A stretch of DNA of 9,683 nt from Lysobacterales bacterium CG02_land_8_20_14_3_00_62_12 (GCA_002785585.1 PEUI01000330.1:1-9683); one strand, 5' to 3'. Shown: positions 1-6,335, numbered from the stretch's first letter. Made by a program: numbers and translations. The notes: generated by a model from the sequence alone, not told the origin.

Positions 1-2
1 AA

Positions 3-89
3 GCCAAGGCCGAAGGTAGCTGCGGCGAAGGCAAGGCCAAGATGGATGCCGCTGCGGCCGAAAAAGCCAAGGCTGACGACAAGCACTAA
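3..89 (+). CDS. Bufferin/HvfA-type metal-binding peptide precursor, C-terminal end (5' partial)
   Basis: Frame 3 is open from the left edge to TAA at 87-89 and encodes 28 residues beginning AKAEGSCGEGKAKM and ending in a Lys/Ala/Asp/Glu-rich tail (KAKADDKH). The EGxCGEGK block is the core motif of HvfA/BufA1 low-complexity precursors, in which cysteines in EGKCGEGKCG-type repeats are oxidised by the DUF692 enzyme and the product binds copper in the periplasm; that is family knowledge. The DUF692, DUF2063 and DoxX genes directly downstream make the assignment solid even though the signal peptide and most of the protein lie outside the window. Only one Cys (codon 21-23) is visible, and the second position of the motif, usually Cys, reads AKM here. 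The stop is 13 nt before the preferred start of the next gene, so the two are very likely co-transcribed. Confidence 0.8.
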   Translation, partial: AKAEGSCGEGKAKMDAAAAEKAKADDKH

Positions 90-102
90 TCTTCAGTTGT
101 CG

Positions 103-987
103 ATGATGAACCCCATCGGTCCTGAACCATTGACCGTTCAAGGCGCAGGACTGGGACTGCGACGGGCCCTGCTGGGCCCGTTGCAGGATGCCGGACCGGG
201 CCACTTCGATTTTCTCGAACTGGCTCCGGAAAACTGGATGCAGGTCGGCGGTCTACTCGGCCGCCAATTGCGCGCTTTCACCGAGCGCTATCCGCTGGTC
301 GCGCATGGCCTGTCGCTGTCGATCGGCTCGCCAGCACCGCTCGACGAGACCTTCCTGCGGAAGCTGCGCCGTTTTCTCGACCAACACCAGATCCGCACTT
401 ACAGCGAGCACCTGTCGTACTGTTCCGATAACGGACACTTGTACGACCTGATGCCGATCCCTTTTACCGAAGCCGCCGCCGATTACGTCGCCGCGCGCAT
501 CGGCCGGGTGCAAGACTTGCTCGGACGTCGGATCGCGATGGAAAACATTTCTTATTACGCCGAGATCGGCGCCGAAATGACCGAACTCGAGTTCATCCAG
601 CGCGTGCTGGAGCAGGCCGATTGCGACTTGCTGCTCGATGTCAACAACATCTACGTCAATAGCGTCAATCACCGCTACGACGCGCTCGCGTTTTTGCGTG
701 GATTGCCCAAACACCGGGTCGCCTACTGCCACATCGCCGGCCACTTCAACCAAGCCCCGGACCTGATTATCGATAGCCACGGTGCCGCCGTGATCGCCAC
801 GGTCTGGGATCTGTTGGCGGTCGCCTACGCCGAGTTTGGCGTCAAGCCGACCCTGCTCGAACGCGATTTCAATTTCCCGCCCGTGCAAGAACTGTTCGAC
901 GAAATTACCCAAATCCGCAGTCTGCAATCGACGGCAGCGGGTGCAGCAGCGCCGCAAAATGCCAGCCGGTTGAGTCGGCATGGCTAG
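103..987 (+). CDS. bufB: DUF692 multinuclear iron oxidase (MNIO), bufferin/Hvf maturation enzyme
   Basis: 294 aa, TIM-barrel DUF692 family (BufB/HvfB type). MNIO enzymes use two or three iron ions and O2 to convert Cys residues of a precursor peptide into oxazolone/thioamide or related heterocycles. Metal-binding and family landmarks are present in order: LELAPENW (E39-E43), VAHGLSLSIGS (H68), SEHLSY (E102, H103), AMENIS (E147), LLLDVNNIYVNSVNH (D179, N182, H190), CHIAGH (H210, H214), DSHG (D224, H226) and LLERDFN (E253, D255). The C-terminal tail after about residue 270 is Ala/Gln-rich and unlikely to be catalytic. The frame is open upstream to an ATG at 46, but that stretch overlaps the precursor gene and gives a non-family N-terminus, so I chose the tandem ATGs at 103/106. 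Neither has a good Shine-Dalgarno site, suggesting coupling to the upstream gene. The stop overlaps the DUF2063 gene by 8 nt. Function is highly likely; which chemistry it performs is unknown. Confidence 0.93.
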   Translation: MMNPIGPEPLTVQGAGLGLRRALLGPLQDAGPGHFDFLELAPENWMQVGGLLGRQLRAFTERYPLVAHGLSLSIGSPAPLDETFLRKLRRFLDQHQIRTYSEHLSYCSDNGHLYDLMPIPFTEAAADYVAARIGRVQDLLGRRIAMENISYYAEIGAEMTELEFIQRVLEQADCDLLLDVNNIYVNSVNHRYDALAFLRGLPKHRVAYCHIAGHFNQAPDLIIDSHGAAVIATVWDLLAVAYAEFGVKPTLLERDFNFPPVQELFDEITQIRSLQSTAAGAAAPQNASRLSRHG

Positions 988-1762
988 TGCCGGGTCACCG
1001 TTCCAGGCACTGCAATACGCGTTCGCCGCCCATCTGCGCGACCCACAGGCGCATGCCGCGCCCGCCGGCATCGAAGAGCGGCGCCTGCAAATCTACCGCG
1101 AGCTGTTTTTCAACAATATCGAGAACCTGCTGTCGATCGGCTTTCCGGTCATCAAGCAGCTTTATGGCGAACACCGCTGGCAGCATCTTCTGCGCCGCTT
1201 CTATGCCGAACACGAGTCGCATACGCCGCTGTTCACCGAACTCGGCCGTGAGTTTCATCGCTATTTGCTGGCACGCAACGAACGCGGTGAACCGGATCCG
1301 CCATTTCTCGCCGAGCTCGCCCATTACGAGTGGGTGGAGCTGGCGCTGACGATCGACGAGCACGAGATCGCGGCGATCGAACACGATCCGCAAGGCGACG
1401 TGATCGCGGGCCCGGCACTGGTTTCACCGCTCGCCTGGCTGCTGGAATATCGCTACCCGGTGCACCGCATTCGTGCGGATTTTCAGCCCACAGCGGTGCC
1501 GGCCGAAGCCACTTTTTTGATCGTGTCCCGCAACCGCGACGACCAAATCGTGTTCACCGAAGCCAACCCGCTTTCGTTCAAATTGCTGGAGCTGCTGAAA
1601 GCAAACCCCGGGGTTTCGGGTCTGGACGTGGCGCAAGCCCTGGTGCAGGCGCTGAACCCGGAAGACCCGCAAACGCTGATCGCAGCGGCCACCCAAGCAC
1701 TGCGACAATTCCGCCAACGCGACATCCTGCTCGGCACGCTAGTGCCGAAACCCACCGATTGA
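980..1762 (+). CDS. bufC: DUF2063 family protein, partner of the MNIO (BufC/HvfC)
   Basis: 260 aa. The N-terminal helical DUF2063 domain (about residues 8-130) shows the family pattern FQALQYAFAAHLRD, then RRLQIYRELFFNNIENLL.IGFPVIKQLYG and, after the HESHTPLFTELGREFHRYL segment, FLAELAHYEWVELAL. A second domain follows (about 150-260), with LEYRYPVHRI, FLIVSRNRDDQIVF and a helical end resembling the winged-helix half of NGO1945-like proteins. In MNIO systems this protein pairs with DUF692 and is thought to present the precursor peptide; that role is family knowledge, not visible here. The start at 980 lies inside the end of the DUF692 gene (8-nt overlap), and its N-terminus aligns with the usual family start, so translational coupling is likely. 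The stop TGA at 1760-1762 is part of the Shine-Dalgarno site of the next gene. Confidence 0.9.
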   Translation: MASAGSPFQALQYAFAAHLRDPQAHAAPAGIEERRLQIYRELFFNNIENLLSIGFPVIKQLYGEHRWQHLLRRFYAEHESHTPLFTELGREFHRYLLARNERGEPDPPFLAELAHYEWVELALTIDEHEIAAIEHDPQGDVIAGPALVSPLAWLLEYRYPVHRIRADFQPTAVPAEATFLIVSRNRDDQIVFTEANPLSFKLLELLKANPGVSGLDVAQALVQALNPEDPQTLIAAATQALRQFRQRDILLGTLVPKPTD

Positions 1763-1765
1763 GGA
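1760..1765 (+). promoter_or_regulatory. Shine-Dalgarno site of the DoxX gene
   Basis: TGAGGA lies 8 nt before the ATG at 1774 and includes the stop codon of the DUF2063 gene. It decides the start of the DoxX gene, whose frame is otherwise open for over 400 nt upstream. Confidence 0.6.
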
Positions 1766-1773
1766 ACCCCACC

Positions 1774-2424
1774 ATGAACCAGCTCATCAACCTCTGGCAA
1801 GTTTTGATCGCCCGCCTGCGCGGTGTCGGCGACGCCGTGCCCAATCTGGCGATCCGGCTGATTCTGGGCTGGGAGTTCATGGAATCCGGCCTGGAGAAAT
1901 ATCACGGCGAAAACTGGTTTGCCGATGTGCAAAGCAATTTCCCGTTCCCGTTCAGCGCGGTGCCGCCGGAGCTGAGCTGGCAGATCGCCACCTGGTTCGA
2001 GATTCTCGGTGGTGCCTTCCTGTGGTTGGGACTGGCCACCCGGTTCTGGGCTTTCAGCCTGCTGATTCTGGATTTCGTCGCGATCAAGGCGGTGCACTGG
2101 GAAGTCTTCAGCGGCTGGAGCAATCTGCTCAAAGGCTACGTCATTACGCCGGACGGCTTTGGCAATTTCAAACTGCCGCTGCTGTTTGCCATCCTGTTGC
2201 TGCCGCTGATTTTCAACGGCCCCGGACGCATCAGTCTGGATTATCTGGCGGCGCGTTGGTTCAAGTCGGCGATCTATCCGGAACCCGAGCTGGGTCTCAA
2301 CGCCTGGGCGCTGGCGTCGTTGATGATCGGCGCCTGTGCACTGATGCTGGTTCCGATGATCGGCGCCGCGCTGGTGGCGCTGGCCGTGGTGCTGGCCGCC
2401 GCTGGGCGTTGGCTGCGGGCCTGA
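1774..2424 (+). CDS. DoxX-family integral membrane protein of the bufferin/Hvf operon
   Basis: 216 aa, DoxX family (HvfX-like). Hydrophobic segments lie at about residues 24-38, 70-87, 91-106, 133-148 and 175-208. Family landmarks are NLAIRLILGWEFMESGLEKY near the N-terminus, WFEILGGAFLWLGLATRFWA (E77 in the membrane) and NGPGRISLDYL after the fourth segment. Members sit with DUF692/DUF2063 genes in Hvf and bufferin operons; their exact biochemical role is not established, with a redox or quinone-linked function suspected for DoxX proteins in general. The frame is open far upstream within the DUF2063 gene, but the ATG at 1774 is preceded by TGAGGA (1760-1765) at good spacing and gives the expected N-terminus. 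It ends 4 nt from the convergent ferredoxin-like gene, leaving no room for a dedicated terminator. Confidence 0.88.
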   Translation: MNQLINLWQVLIARLRGVGDAVPNLAIRLILGWEFMESGLEKYHGENWFADVQSNFPFPFSAVPPELSWQIATWFEILGGAFLWLGLATRFWAFSLLILDFVAIKAVHWEVFSGWSNLLKGYVITPDGFGNFKLPLLFAILLLPLIFNGPGRISLDYLAARWFKSAIYPEPELGLNAWALASLMIGACALMLVPMIGAALVALAVVLAAAGRWLRA

Positions 2425-2428
2425 TTGC

Positions 2429-2893
2429 TCAGGCGCCGCCGTCCACTTCCGCTTTTTTTGCCAGGTGTTTTGTGCGGGCGCGCGCCAACGCCGCTTGCAG
2501 CAGATCGACCGCCGCATCGGCAGACGCCGTCGGATTTTCGCTCTTGGCGGCCAATGCACGGTTGCGGGCTTCGGCTGCTTCGGCCAATCGTTGGCGCCGC
2601 GCCAGGAAGCGACGCCTGGCGGCATCGGCGCGCGCCAGCAATTCCCGCTGCCAGGCAATCTCGGCCTTGGCGTAACGGAAGTCGGCCACCAGGCCGATGG
2701 CGCTGGGACAAACCGGCGTGCAGTCGCCACACTCGGTGCAAGCCGACAAGCCGACCAGATCGGGATCTGCCCAATCCAGCCGACGGATCGCGGCATGCAA
2801 TCGCATCGGCGACAACAACGCCGGACACACCGGCTCGCAGGCCCCACATTGCGTACAAGCGTGGACCAGAGGACCGGCGCTGTACTCAGTCAT
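2429..2893 (-). CDS. Stand-alone RnfC C-terminal-like 2x[4Fe-4S] ferredoxin with helical tail
   Basis: 154 aa. Two complete CxxCxxCxxxCP clusters are visible: C13, C16, C19, C23-P24 and C52, C55, C58, C62-P63. They are separated by 28 residues, as in the ferredoxin part of RnfC, and the second is followed by the RnfC-like stretch SAIGLVADFRYAKAEI. From about residue 78 to 118 an Arg/Ala/Glu-rich region looks like a coiled coil. The end (AVDLLQAALARARTKHLAKK) resembles the Ala/Lys-rich tail repeats of RnfC/RnfB. The N-terminal NADH/FMN-binding part of RnfC (some 370 residues) is absent: the frame upstream is occupied by a different gene. I infer a soluble electron carrier or adaptor. The start ATG at 2893 overlaps the stop of the upstream 92-aa gene (ATGACTGA, 8-nt overlap), implying coupling. 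Partner and electron acceptor are unknown. A plain ferredoxin is the alternative, but the tail argues for RnfC descent. Confidence 0.82.
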   Translation of the reverse strand: MTEYSAGPLVHACTQCGACEPVCPALLSPMRLHAAIRRLDWADPDLVGLSACTECGDCTPVCPSAIGLVADFRYAKAEIAWQRELLARADAARRRFLARRQRLAEAAEARNRALAAKSENPTASADAAVDLLQAALARARTKHLAKKAEVDGGA

Positions 2894-3164
2894 CGACCGG
2901 GCCTGGTGGCGTGTCTGCGCCGTTTTCCAGATCGGCATCCAACGCAAACTCGCCAGCCTGCCAACGCGACAGCAGCCCGCGCGCCATCAGCAACTCGCGA
3001 TTGGGTACCCGGACTTTGAAATCGCCCAGCGCCTGCCCCCAAAGGCCGATCGCCGCCAACGCATCGGCAGTGCCGACGCTGGGGGTCAGACCATGCTGGC
3101 GTAGCAAGCCGGCAAAGATCTCGGCATTCATCTGATCGACGAAACTTTCGACATCGGCGTCCAT
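2886..3164 (-). CDS. Hypothetical 92-aa protein, first gene of a pair with the RnfC-like ferredoxin
   Basis: I do not recognise this protein. It starts MDADVESFVDQMNAEIF, has no Cys, no signal peptide and no membrane segment, is predicted mainly helical in the first 50 residues, contains FKVRVPNRELLMARGLL in the middle, and ends in an acidic, Pro-containing tail (DTPPGPVDD). The ATG at 3164 has no clear Shine-Dalgarno site; the frame continues to an upstream ATG at 3233, but the intervening Arg/Pro/Ala-rich stretch looks non-coding. The 8-nt overlap with the downstream ferredoxin-like gene suggests a shared complex or pathway. It is divergent from folE2 with 159 nt between starts. Coding status rests on the tight coupling, the coherent amino-acid composition and strand continuity. 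Confidence 0.6.
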   Translation of the reverse strand: MDADVESFVDQMNAEIFAGLLRQHGLTPSVGTADALAAIGLWGQALGDFKVRVPNRELLMARGLLSRWQAGEFALDADLENGADTPPGPVDD

Positions 3165-3238
3165 GGGCCGATGGTAGCGCTTCGGCACGGCGCTCGCCGG
3201 GATCGGCAGGGCGCTTGCTGGGCGGCGCACCACGGCAT

Positions 3239-3259
3239 CCGGTTACAATGCCGAACCGG
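3239..3259. promoter_or_regulatory. Palindrome with embedded -10-like box upstream of folE2
   Basis: CCGGTT (3239-3244) and AACCGG (3254-3259) form a perfect 6+6 inverted repeat with a 9-nt spacer. TACAAT at 3244-3249, a plausible -10 box, overlaps the left arm, but no good -35 lies at 16-18 nt. The site sits 65 nt before the folE2 start and 75 nt upstream of the divergent 92-aa gene. It could be an operator, and folE2 genes are often controlled by the zinc regulator Zur, but this sequence does not look like a typical AT-rich Zur box. Chance is possible. Confidence 0.25.
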
Positions 3260-3323
3260 CGCTGCGCTGCGCACGCCAATCGATTGCGCTCGATCAAGGC
3301 GTCGCCACGGAATCCTCAAGACC

Positions 3324-4286
3324 ATGCCTCATCGACCCGAACCACTGCCAGAACTTGCCGACATCACCGTCAATGCGTTGCCCGATCACCATCCGGCGCT
3401 GGATTGGGTCGGCATGGGCGCCGTCGAATTGCCGGTGCAACTGGAAAATGCCGACGCCACCACCCTGCGTCTGGCGGCGCGGGTCAATGCCTTCGTCAAC
3501 CTGCGTGCCGGCACCGCTCGCGGTATCCACATGTCGCGGCTGTATCTGCTGGTGGATCGCTGGATCGGTAACGAGCCATTGACCCCAACCCTGGTGCGCC
3601 ATGTGCTGCATGAGTTTGTTACCTCGCAGGCGCAACTTTCGGATCGGGCCGCGTTGCAAATCGACTTCGACTATTTGCTGCGTCGGCCGGCACTGCAATC
3701 CGCGCACAGTGGCTGGCGCTCGTATCCGGCGCGCATCACCGGCACGCTCGATCACGGCAGGTATTCGACCGAAGTCACGCTGACCCTGGTCTATTCGAGT
3801 ACCTGCCCATGCTCGGCGGCGTTGGCACGGCAACTGATCCAGCAGCAATTTCAGACCGACTTCGATACCCGCCAGCCGCTTGACGCGCAGCAAGTGGTGG
3901 ACTGGCTGGGCAGCGAACAAGGCATGGCGGCAACGCCGCACAGCCAGCGCAGCACGGCGCAGGTGCGCGTTCGCCTGCTGCCGAGTTTCGACCAATTTCC
4001 GCTACAAGCCTTGATCGACCGGATCGAGGGCGCGCTGCAAACGCCGGTGCAAACCGCGGTCAAGCGCGAGGATGAGCAGGCGTTTGCTCGGCTCAACGCC
4101 CACAACCTGATGTTCTGCGAGGACGCCGCCCGACGCGTGCAAACGGTACTGCAAGCGGACCCGCACCTGGCCGATTTCCAGCTGCGCGTCAACCACCACG
4201 AGAGTTTGCACGCCCACGATGCCGTCGCCGTTGCCAGCAAAGGGATCGTTGGCGGATACGGCAGCGACGGCAGTACCCATTTTTGA
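3324..4286 (+). CDS. folE2: GTP cyclohydrolase IB (FolE2, type IB GTP cyclohydrolase)
   Basis: 320 aa. FolE2 converts GTP to 7,8-dihydroneopterin triphosphate, the first step of folate, tetrahydrobiopterin and queuosine-type pathways, and unlike FolE it does not strictly need zinc; that is family knowledge. Visible family signatures are VGMGAVELPV near residue 30, GIHMSRLYLLV, the SSTCPCSAALARQ block with C161 and C163 (active-site/metal Cys region), and SLHAHDAVAVASKG near the C-terminus (H296, H298). The length is slightly above the usual 260-305 residues. The frame is open further upstream, but ATG 3324 gives the expected start and is the last ATG before conserved sequence; its Shine-Dalgarno site is weak. 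It may be a zinc-limitation isozyme or the only GTP cyclohydrolase; the window cannot tell. The cytochrome b561 gene follows after 80 nt, in which I see no strong signal. Confidence 0.93.
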   Translation: MPHRPEPLPELADITVNALPDHHPALDWVGMGAVELPVQLENADATTLRLAARVNAFVNLRAGTARGIHMSRLYLLVDRWIGNEPLTPTLVRHVLHEFVTSQAQLSDRAALQIDFDYLLRRPALQSAHSGWRSYPARITGTLDHGRYSTEVTLTLVYSSTCPCSAALARQLIQQQFQTDFDTRQPLDAQQVVDWLGSEQGMAATPHSQRSTAQVRVRLLPSFDQFPLQALIDRIEGALQTPVQTAVKREDEQAFARLNAHNLMFCEDAARRVQTVLQADPHLADFQLRVNHHESLHAHDAVAVASKGIVGGYGSDGSTHF

Positions 4287-4366
4287 ATGCCGGCAGTGAT
4301 CGCCGATCGTTTTTATCCAGAGCGCGGTCGCCGCAACGCCCTTGCTACCCACCACGAGCCCCTGTC

Positions 4367-4921
4367 ATGAGCGCCCAAATCCGCCAAGATCGCTACAGTC
4401 GTTGGTCCATCAACCTGCACTGGTTGATGTTGTTGTTGCTGGCCGCGGTGTATTCGCTGATGGAGTTTCGCGGCTATTTTCCCAAAGGCAGTGCAACTCG
4501 CGACCTGATGAAAACCTGGCACTTCATGCTCGGCTTGTCGGTGCTGATTCTGGTCGTGGTCCGCCTCGTCGCGCGCATCGTCGGCGGCGTGCCTCCGATC
4601 CACCCCGCGCCCGTGCGCTGGCAGGCCAACACCGCCAAACTGATGCATCTGGCGCTGTACCTGCTGATGATCGGCATGCCCATTGTTGGCTGGCTGCTTT
4701 TGAGCAGCACCGGTAAACCGATCCCGTTGTTCGGCCTGGAGTTACCGGCGCTGCTGGCAAAGAGCAAATCATTGGCACACAACTTCAAAGAAATCCACGA
4801 GACCGCCGCCACGGTGGGCTATTACTTGATCGGTGCGCACGCCGCGGCAGCGCTGTTTCATCACTACCGCCAACACGACAACACCTTGCTGCGCATGTTG
4901 CCAAACCGCCGCCAAGGTTGA
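4367..4921 (+). CDS. Cytochrome b561 (CybB-type, di-haem inner-membrane protein)
   Basis: 184 aa with four transmembrane helices (about residues 15-32, 51-70, 92-112, 146-166). The expected haem b ligands are present: H18 in SINLHWLM, H52 in KTWHFMLG, H144 in EIHETAA and H158 in IGAHAAA. The spacings H18-H52 (34) and H144-H158 (14) equal those of E. coli CybB. CybB-type proteins pass electrons from ubiquinol to oxygen species or other acceptors in the inner membrane. The N-terminus begins with the family pattern RYSRWSINLHW, supporting the ATG at 4367 over the longer upstream reading. The gene lies between folE2 and the Old Yellow Enzyme gene on the same strand, with 80 and 96 nt spacers. Function beyond membrane haem electron transfer is not deducible here. 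Confidence 0.93.
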   Translation: MSAQIRQDRYSRWSINLHWLMLLLLAAVYSLMEFRGYFPKGSATRDLMKTWHFMLGLSVLILVVVRLVARIVGGVPPIHPAPVRWQANTAKLMHLALYLLMIGMPIVGWLLLSSTGKPIPLFGLELPALLAKSKSLAHNFKEIHETAATVGYYLIGAHAAAALFHHYRQHDNTLLRMLPNRRQG

Positions 4922-4925
4922 TCGA

Positions 4926-4963
4926 CCAACGACTCGACCCACGGCCTTGTGCTGGGTCGTTGG
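4926..4963. terminator. Imperfect hairpin after the cytochrome b561 gene
   Basis: Left arm CCAACGACTCGACCCA (4926-4941) can pair with TGGGTCGTTGG (4953-4963), with a small bulge and an 11-nt loop. There is no following T tract, so an intrinsic terminator is uncertain. It starts 4 nt after the b561 stop and may instead stabilise the mRNA end or attenuate read-through into the flavin oxidoreductase gene. Confidence 0.35.
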
Positions 4964-5017
4964 CGCCCCCACTGTATCGAACCTTGGTTGCCGTCGGCGA
5001 CCCGCATCAGGATCACC

Positions 5018-6100
5018 ATGACTTCATTATTTTCCCCACTCAGTTTGGGCGACATCACCCTGCCCAACCGACTGGTGATGGCGCCGTTGACCCGCGCCCG
5101 CGCCGGTGGCAGCCATTTGCCAAACGCACTGATGGCCGAGTACTACGCGCAACGTGCCAGTGCCGGTTTGCTGATTGCCGAAGCCACCATGGTGGCAGCG
5201 GATGGTTGCGCCTTCACCGGGGAACCTGGTATTTACGATGCCGCCTGCGCTGACGGCTGGCGCCAGGTGACCGGGGCCGTCCATGCCAACGGTGGCCGTA
5301 TTCAGTTACAACTCTGGCACCCCGGTCGCGCCGCGCATTCGGCCTTGAACGGCGGTAGCCAACCGATCTCCAGCAGTGCCAAAGCAATTCGCGGTGACAC
5401 CATTCACACGCCCAATGGCGCCGAACCGTATCAACTGCCACGGCCATTGGCGACCGCTGAACTGGCCGGCATCGTCGAACTATTTGCGGCCGCCGCCGAG
5501 CGCGCCAAAGCCGCGGGCTTCGATGGCGTGCAAATTCACGGTGCCCACGGCTATTTGATCGACCAATTCCTGCGCGATGGGGTCAATGATCGCGACGACG
5601 CCTACGGCGGCGGCATCGAAAATCGCGCCCGACTATTGTTGCAAGTCGTCGATGCGGCGATGGCGGTGTGGGGTCCAGCGCGGGTGTCGGTGCGCATTTC
5701 GCCGCTGGTCGGGTTCAACGATATGGTGGATTCCGATCCGTCGGCGCTGGTCGCCTATGTCGCCCAGGAACTTTCACGCCGCCAGCTCGGCTTTCTGGAA
5801 CTGCGCCACGCCGATCAGCAACTGCCCGCCGAGCAATCGCTGGCCAAACTGGCGCGGCAACATTTTCCCGGTGTGTTGATGTTGAACGGTGGCTTCGACC
5901 CGGCCAGCGCCGCGGCCGCCGTCAGCAGCGGTCGCGCCGATGCCATCGCCTTCGGTCGCGCGTTTCTGGCCAACCCGGATCTGGTCGAGCGCTCGGCTCA
6001 TGGCGCCGAACTCAACGCCATCGATACCAGCACCCTCTACACGCCAGGTCCCAAGGGCTACACCGATTACCCGAGGCTGGACGCGACGATCAGCGCCTGA
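5018..6100 (+). CDS. Old Yellow Enzyme family NADH:flavin oxidoreductase (NemA-like)
   Basis: 360 aa FMN-dependent TIM barrel. OYE enzymes reduce activated C=C bonds (enones, maleimides) and nitro compounds with NAD(P)H. Visible landmarks: LFSPLSLGDITLPNRLVMAPLTRARA at the N-terminus, QLWHPGRAAH near residue 95, GFDGVQIHGAHGYLIDQFLRDG with the substrate-binding pair H174/H177, then DDAYGGGIENRARL, and a C-terminal FMN-phosphate region (LNGGFD...DAIAFGRAFLANPDLVER). The His-x-x-His pair is the version found in OPR/YqjM and NemA relatives rather than the His/Asn of yeast OYE. AGGA at 5009-5012 precedes the ATG at 5018 at suitable spacing and selects this start over the longer open frame. The C-terminus ends YTDYPRLD, typical for the family. 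The natural substrate is unknown. Confidence 0.93.
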   Translation: MTSLFSPLSLGDITLPNRLVMAPLTRARAGGSHLPNALMAEYYAQRASAGLLIAEATMVAADGCAFTGEPGIYDAACADGWRQVTGAVHANGGRIQLQLWHPGRAAHSALNGGSQPISSSAKAIRGDTIHTPNGAEPYQLPRPLATAELAGIVELFAAAAERAKAAGFDGVQIHGAHGYLIDQFLRDGVNDRDDAYGGGIENRARLLLQVVDAAMAVWGPARVSVRISPLVGFNDMVDSDPSALVAYVAQELSRRQLGFLELRHADQQLPAEQSLAKLARQHFPGVLMLNGGFDPASAAAAVSSGRADAIAFGRAFLANPDLVERSAHGAELNAIDTSTLYTPGPKGYTDYPRLDATISA

Positions 6101-6117
6101 TTTCCCGCCGGGGCCTT

Positions 6118-6256
6118 AGGCGTTGTAAATGCCATCTTGCTGGTCTTTTGCCCCGTCTGCTTCGTTGCGCAAAGGGTTTCATAGTCGAACTATGCGCGCC
6201 TTGCAGACGGGGCAAAATCCTTCGCAATCCGCCACCTTTAATGATTTACAACGCCT
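6118..6256. repeat. 139-bp palindromic dispersed repeat element, copy 1
   Basis: The ends are a perfect 13-bp inverted repeat, AGGCGTTGTAAAT (6118-6130) and ATTTACAACGCCT (6244-6256). Inside lies a 15-bp perfect inverted pair, TTTTGCCCCGTCTGC (6146-6160) and GCAGACGGGGCAAAA (6203-6217), and at the exact centre CATAGT-CGA-ACTATG (6180-6194). The inner arms are offset by 11 nt relative to the outer symmetry. It carries no gene. It begins 17 nt after the flavin oxidoreductase stop and ends 79 nt before the convergent DUF6789 stop, so it could also end transcription from both sides. A diverged second copy starts at 9592. I see no clear target-site duplication. It resembles a MITE or a large REP/BIME-like element; the family name is unknown to me. 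Confidence 0.82.
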
Positions 6257-6335
6257 CAGTGACCACGGACCCGCGCCAACATAACATCGCCATGGCAGCA
6301 ATCCCGAGTGCTTGCGCGCCCGGGCTTGCCCCTGT

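Noticed and set aside
46..102. N-terminal extension of the DUF692 protein from ATG 46
   Set aside because: It overlaps the precursor gene and gives a basic, non-family sequence (MPLRPKKPRLTTSTN).
253..1071. Long minus-strand open frame (272 codons) across the DUF692 gene
   Set aside because: It is antisense to a clear DUF692 enzyme, has a non-protein-like composition and arises from high-GC codon bias.
1330..1773. Upstream extension of the DoxX reading frame
   Set aside because: It overlaps the well-supported DUF2063 gene in another frame; the ATG at 1774 has a Shine-Dalgarno site.
1483..2847. 454-codon minus-strand open frame
   Set aside because: It lies antisense to the DUF2063 and DoxX genes and out of frame with the ferredoxin-like gene. 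Its Pro/Gln/Arg-rich text shows no domain.
3294..3995. 233-codon minus-strand open frame over folE2
   Set aside because: Shadow of folE2, with no recognisable family pattern.
6118..6256. CRISPR repeat or tRNA-like structure in the palindrome
   Set aside because: There is only one full copy, no regularly spaced repeats and no tRNA arms; it fits a dispersed palindromic element.
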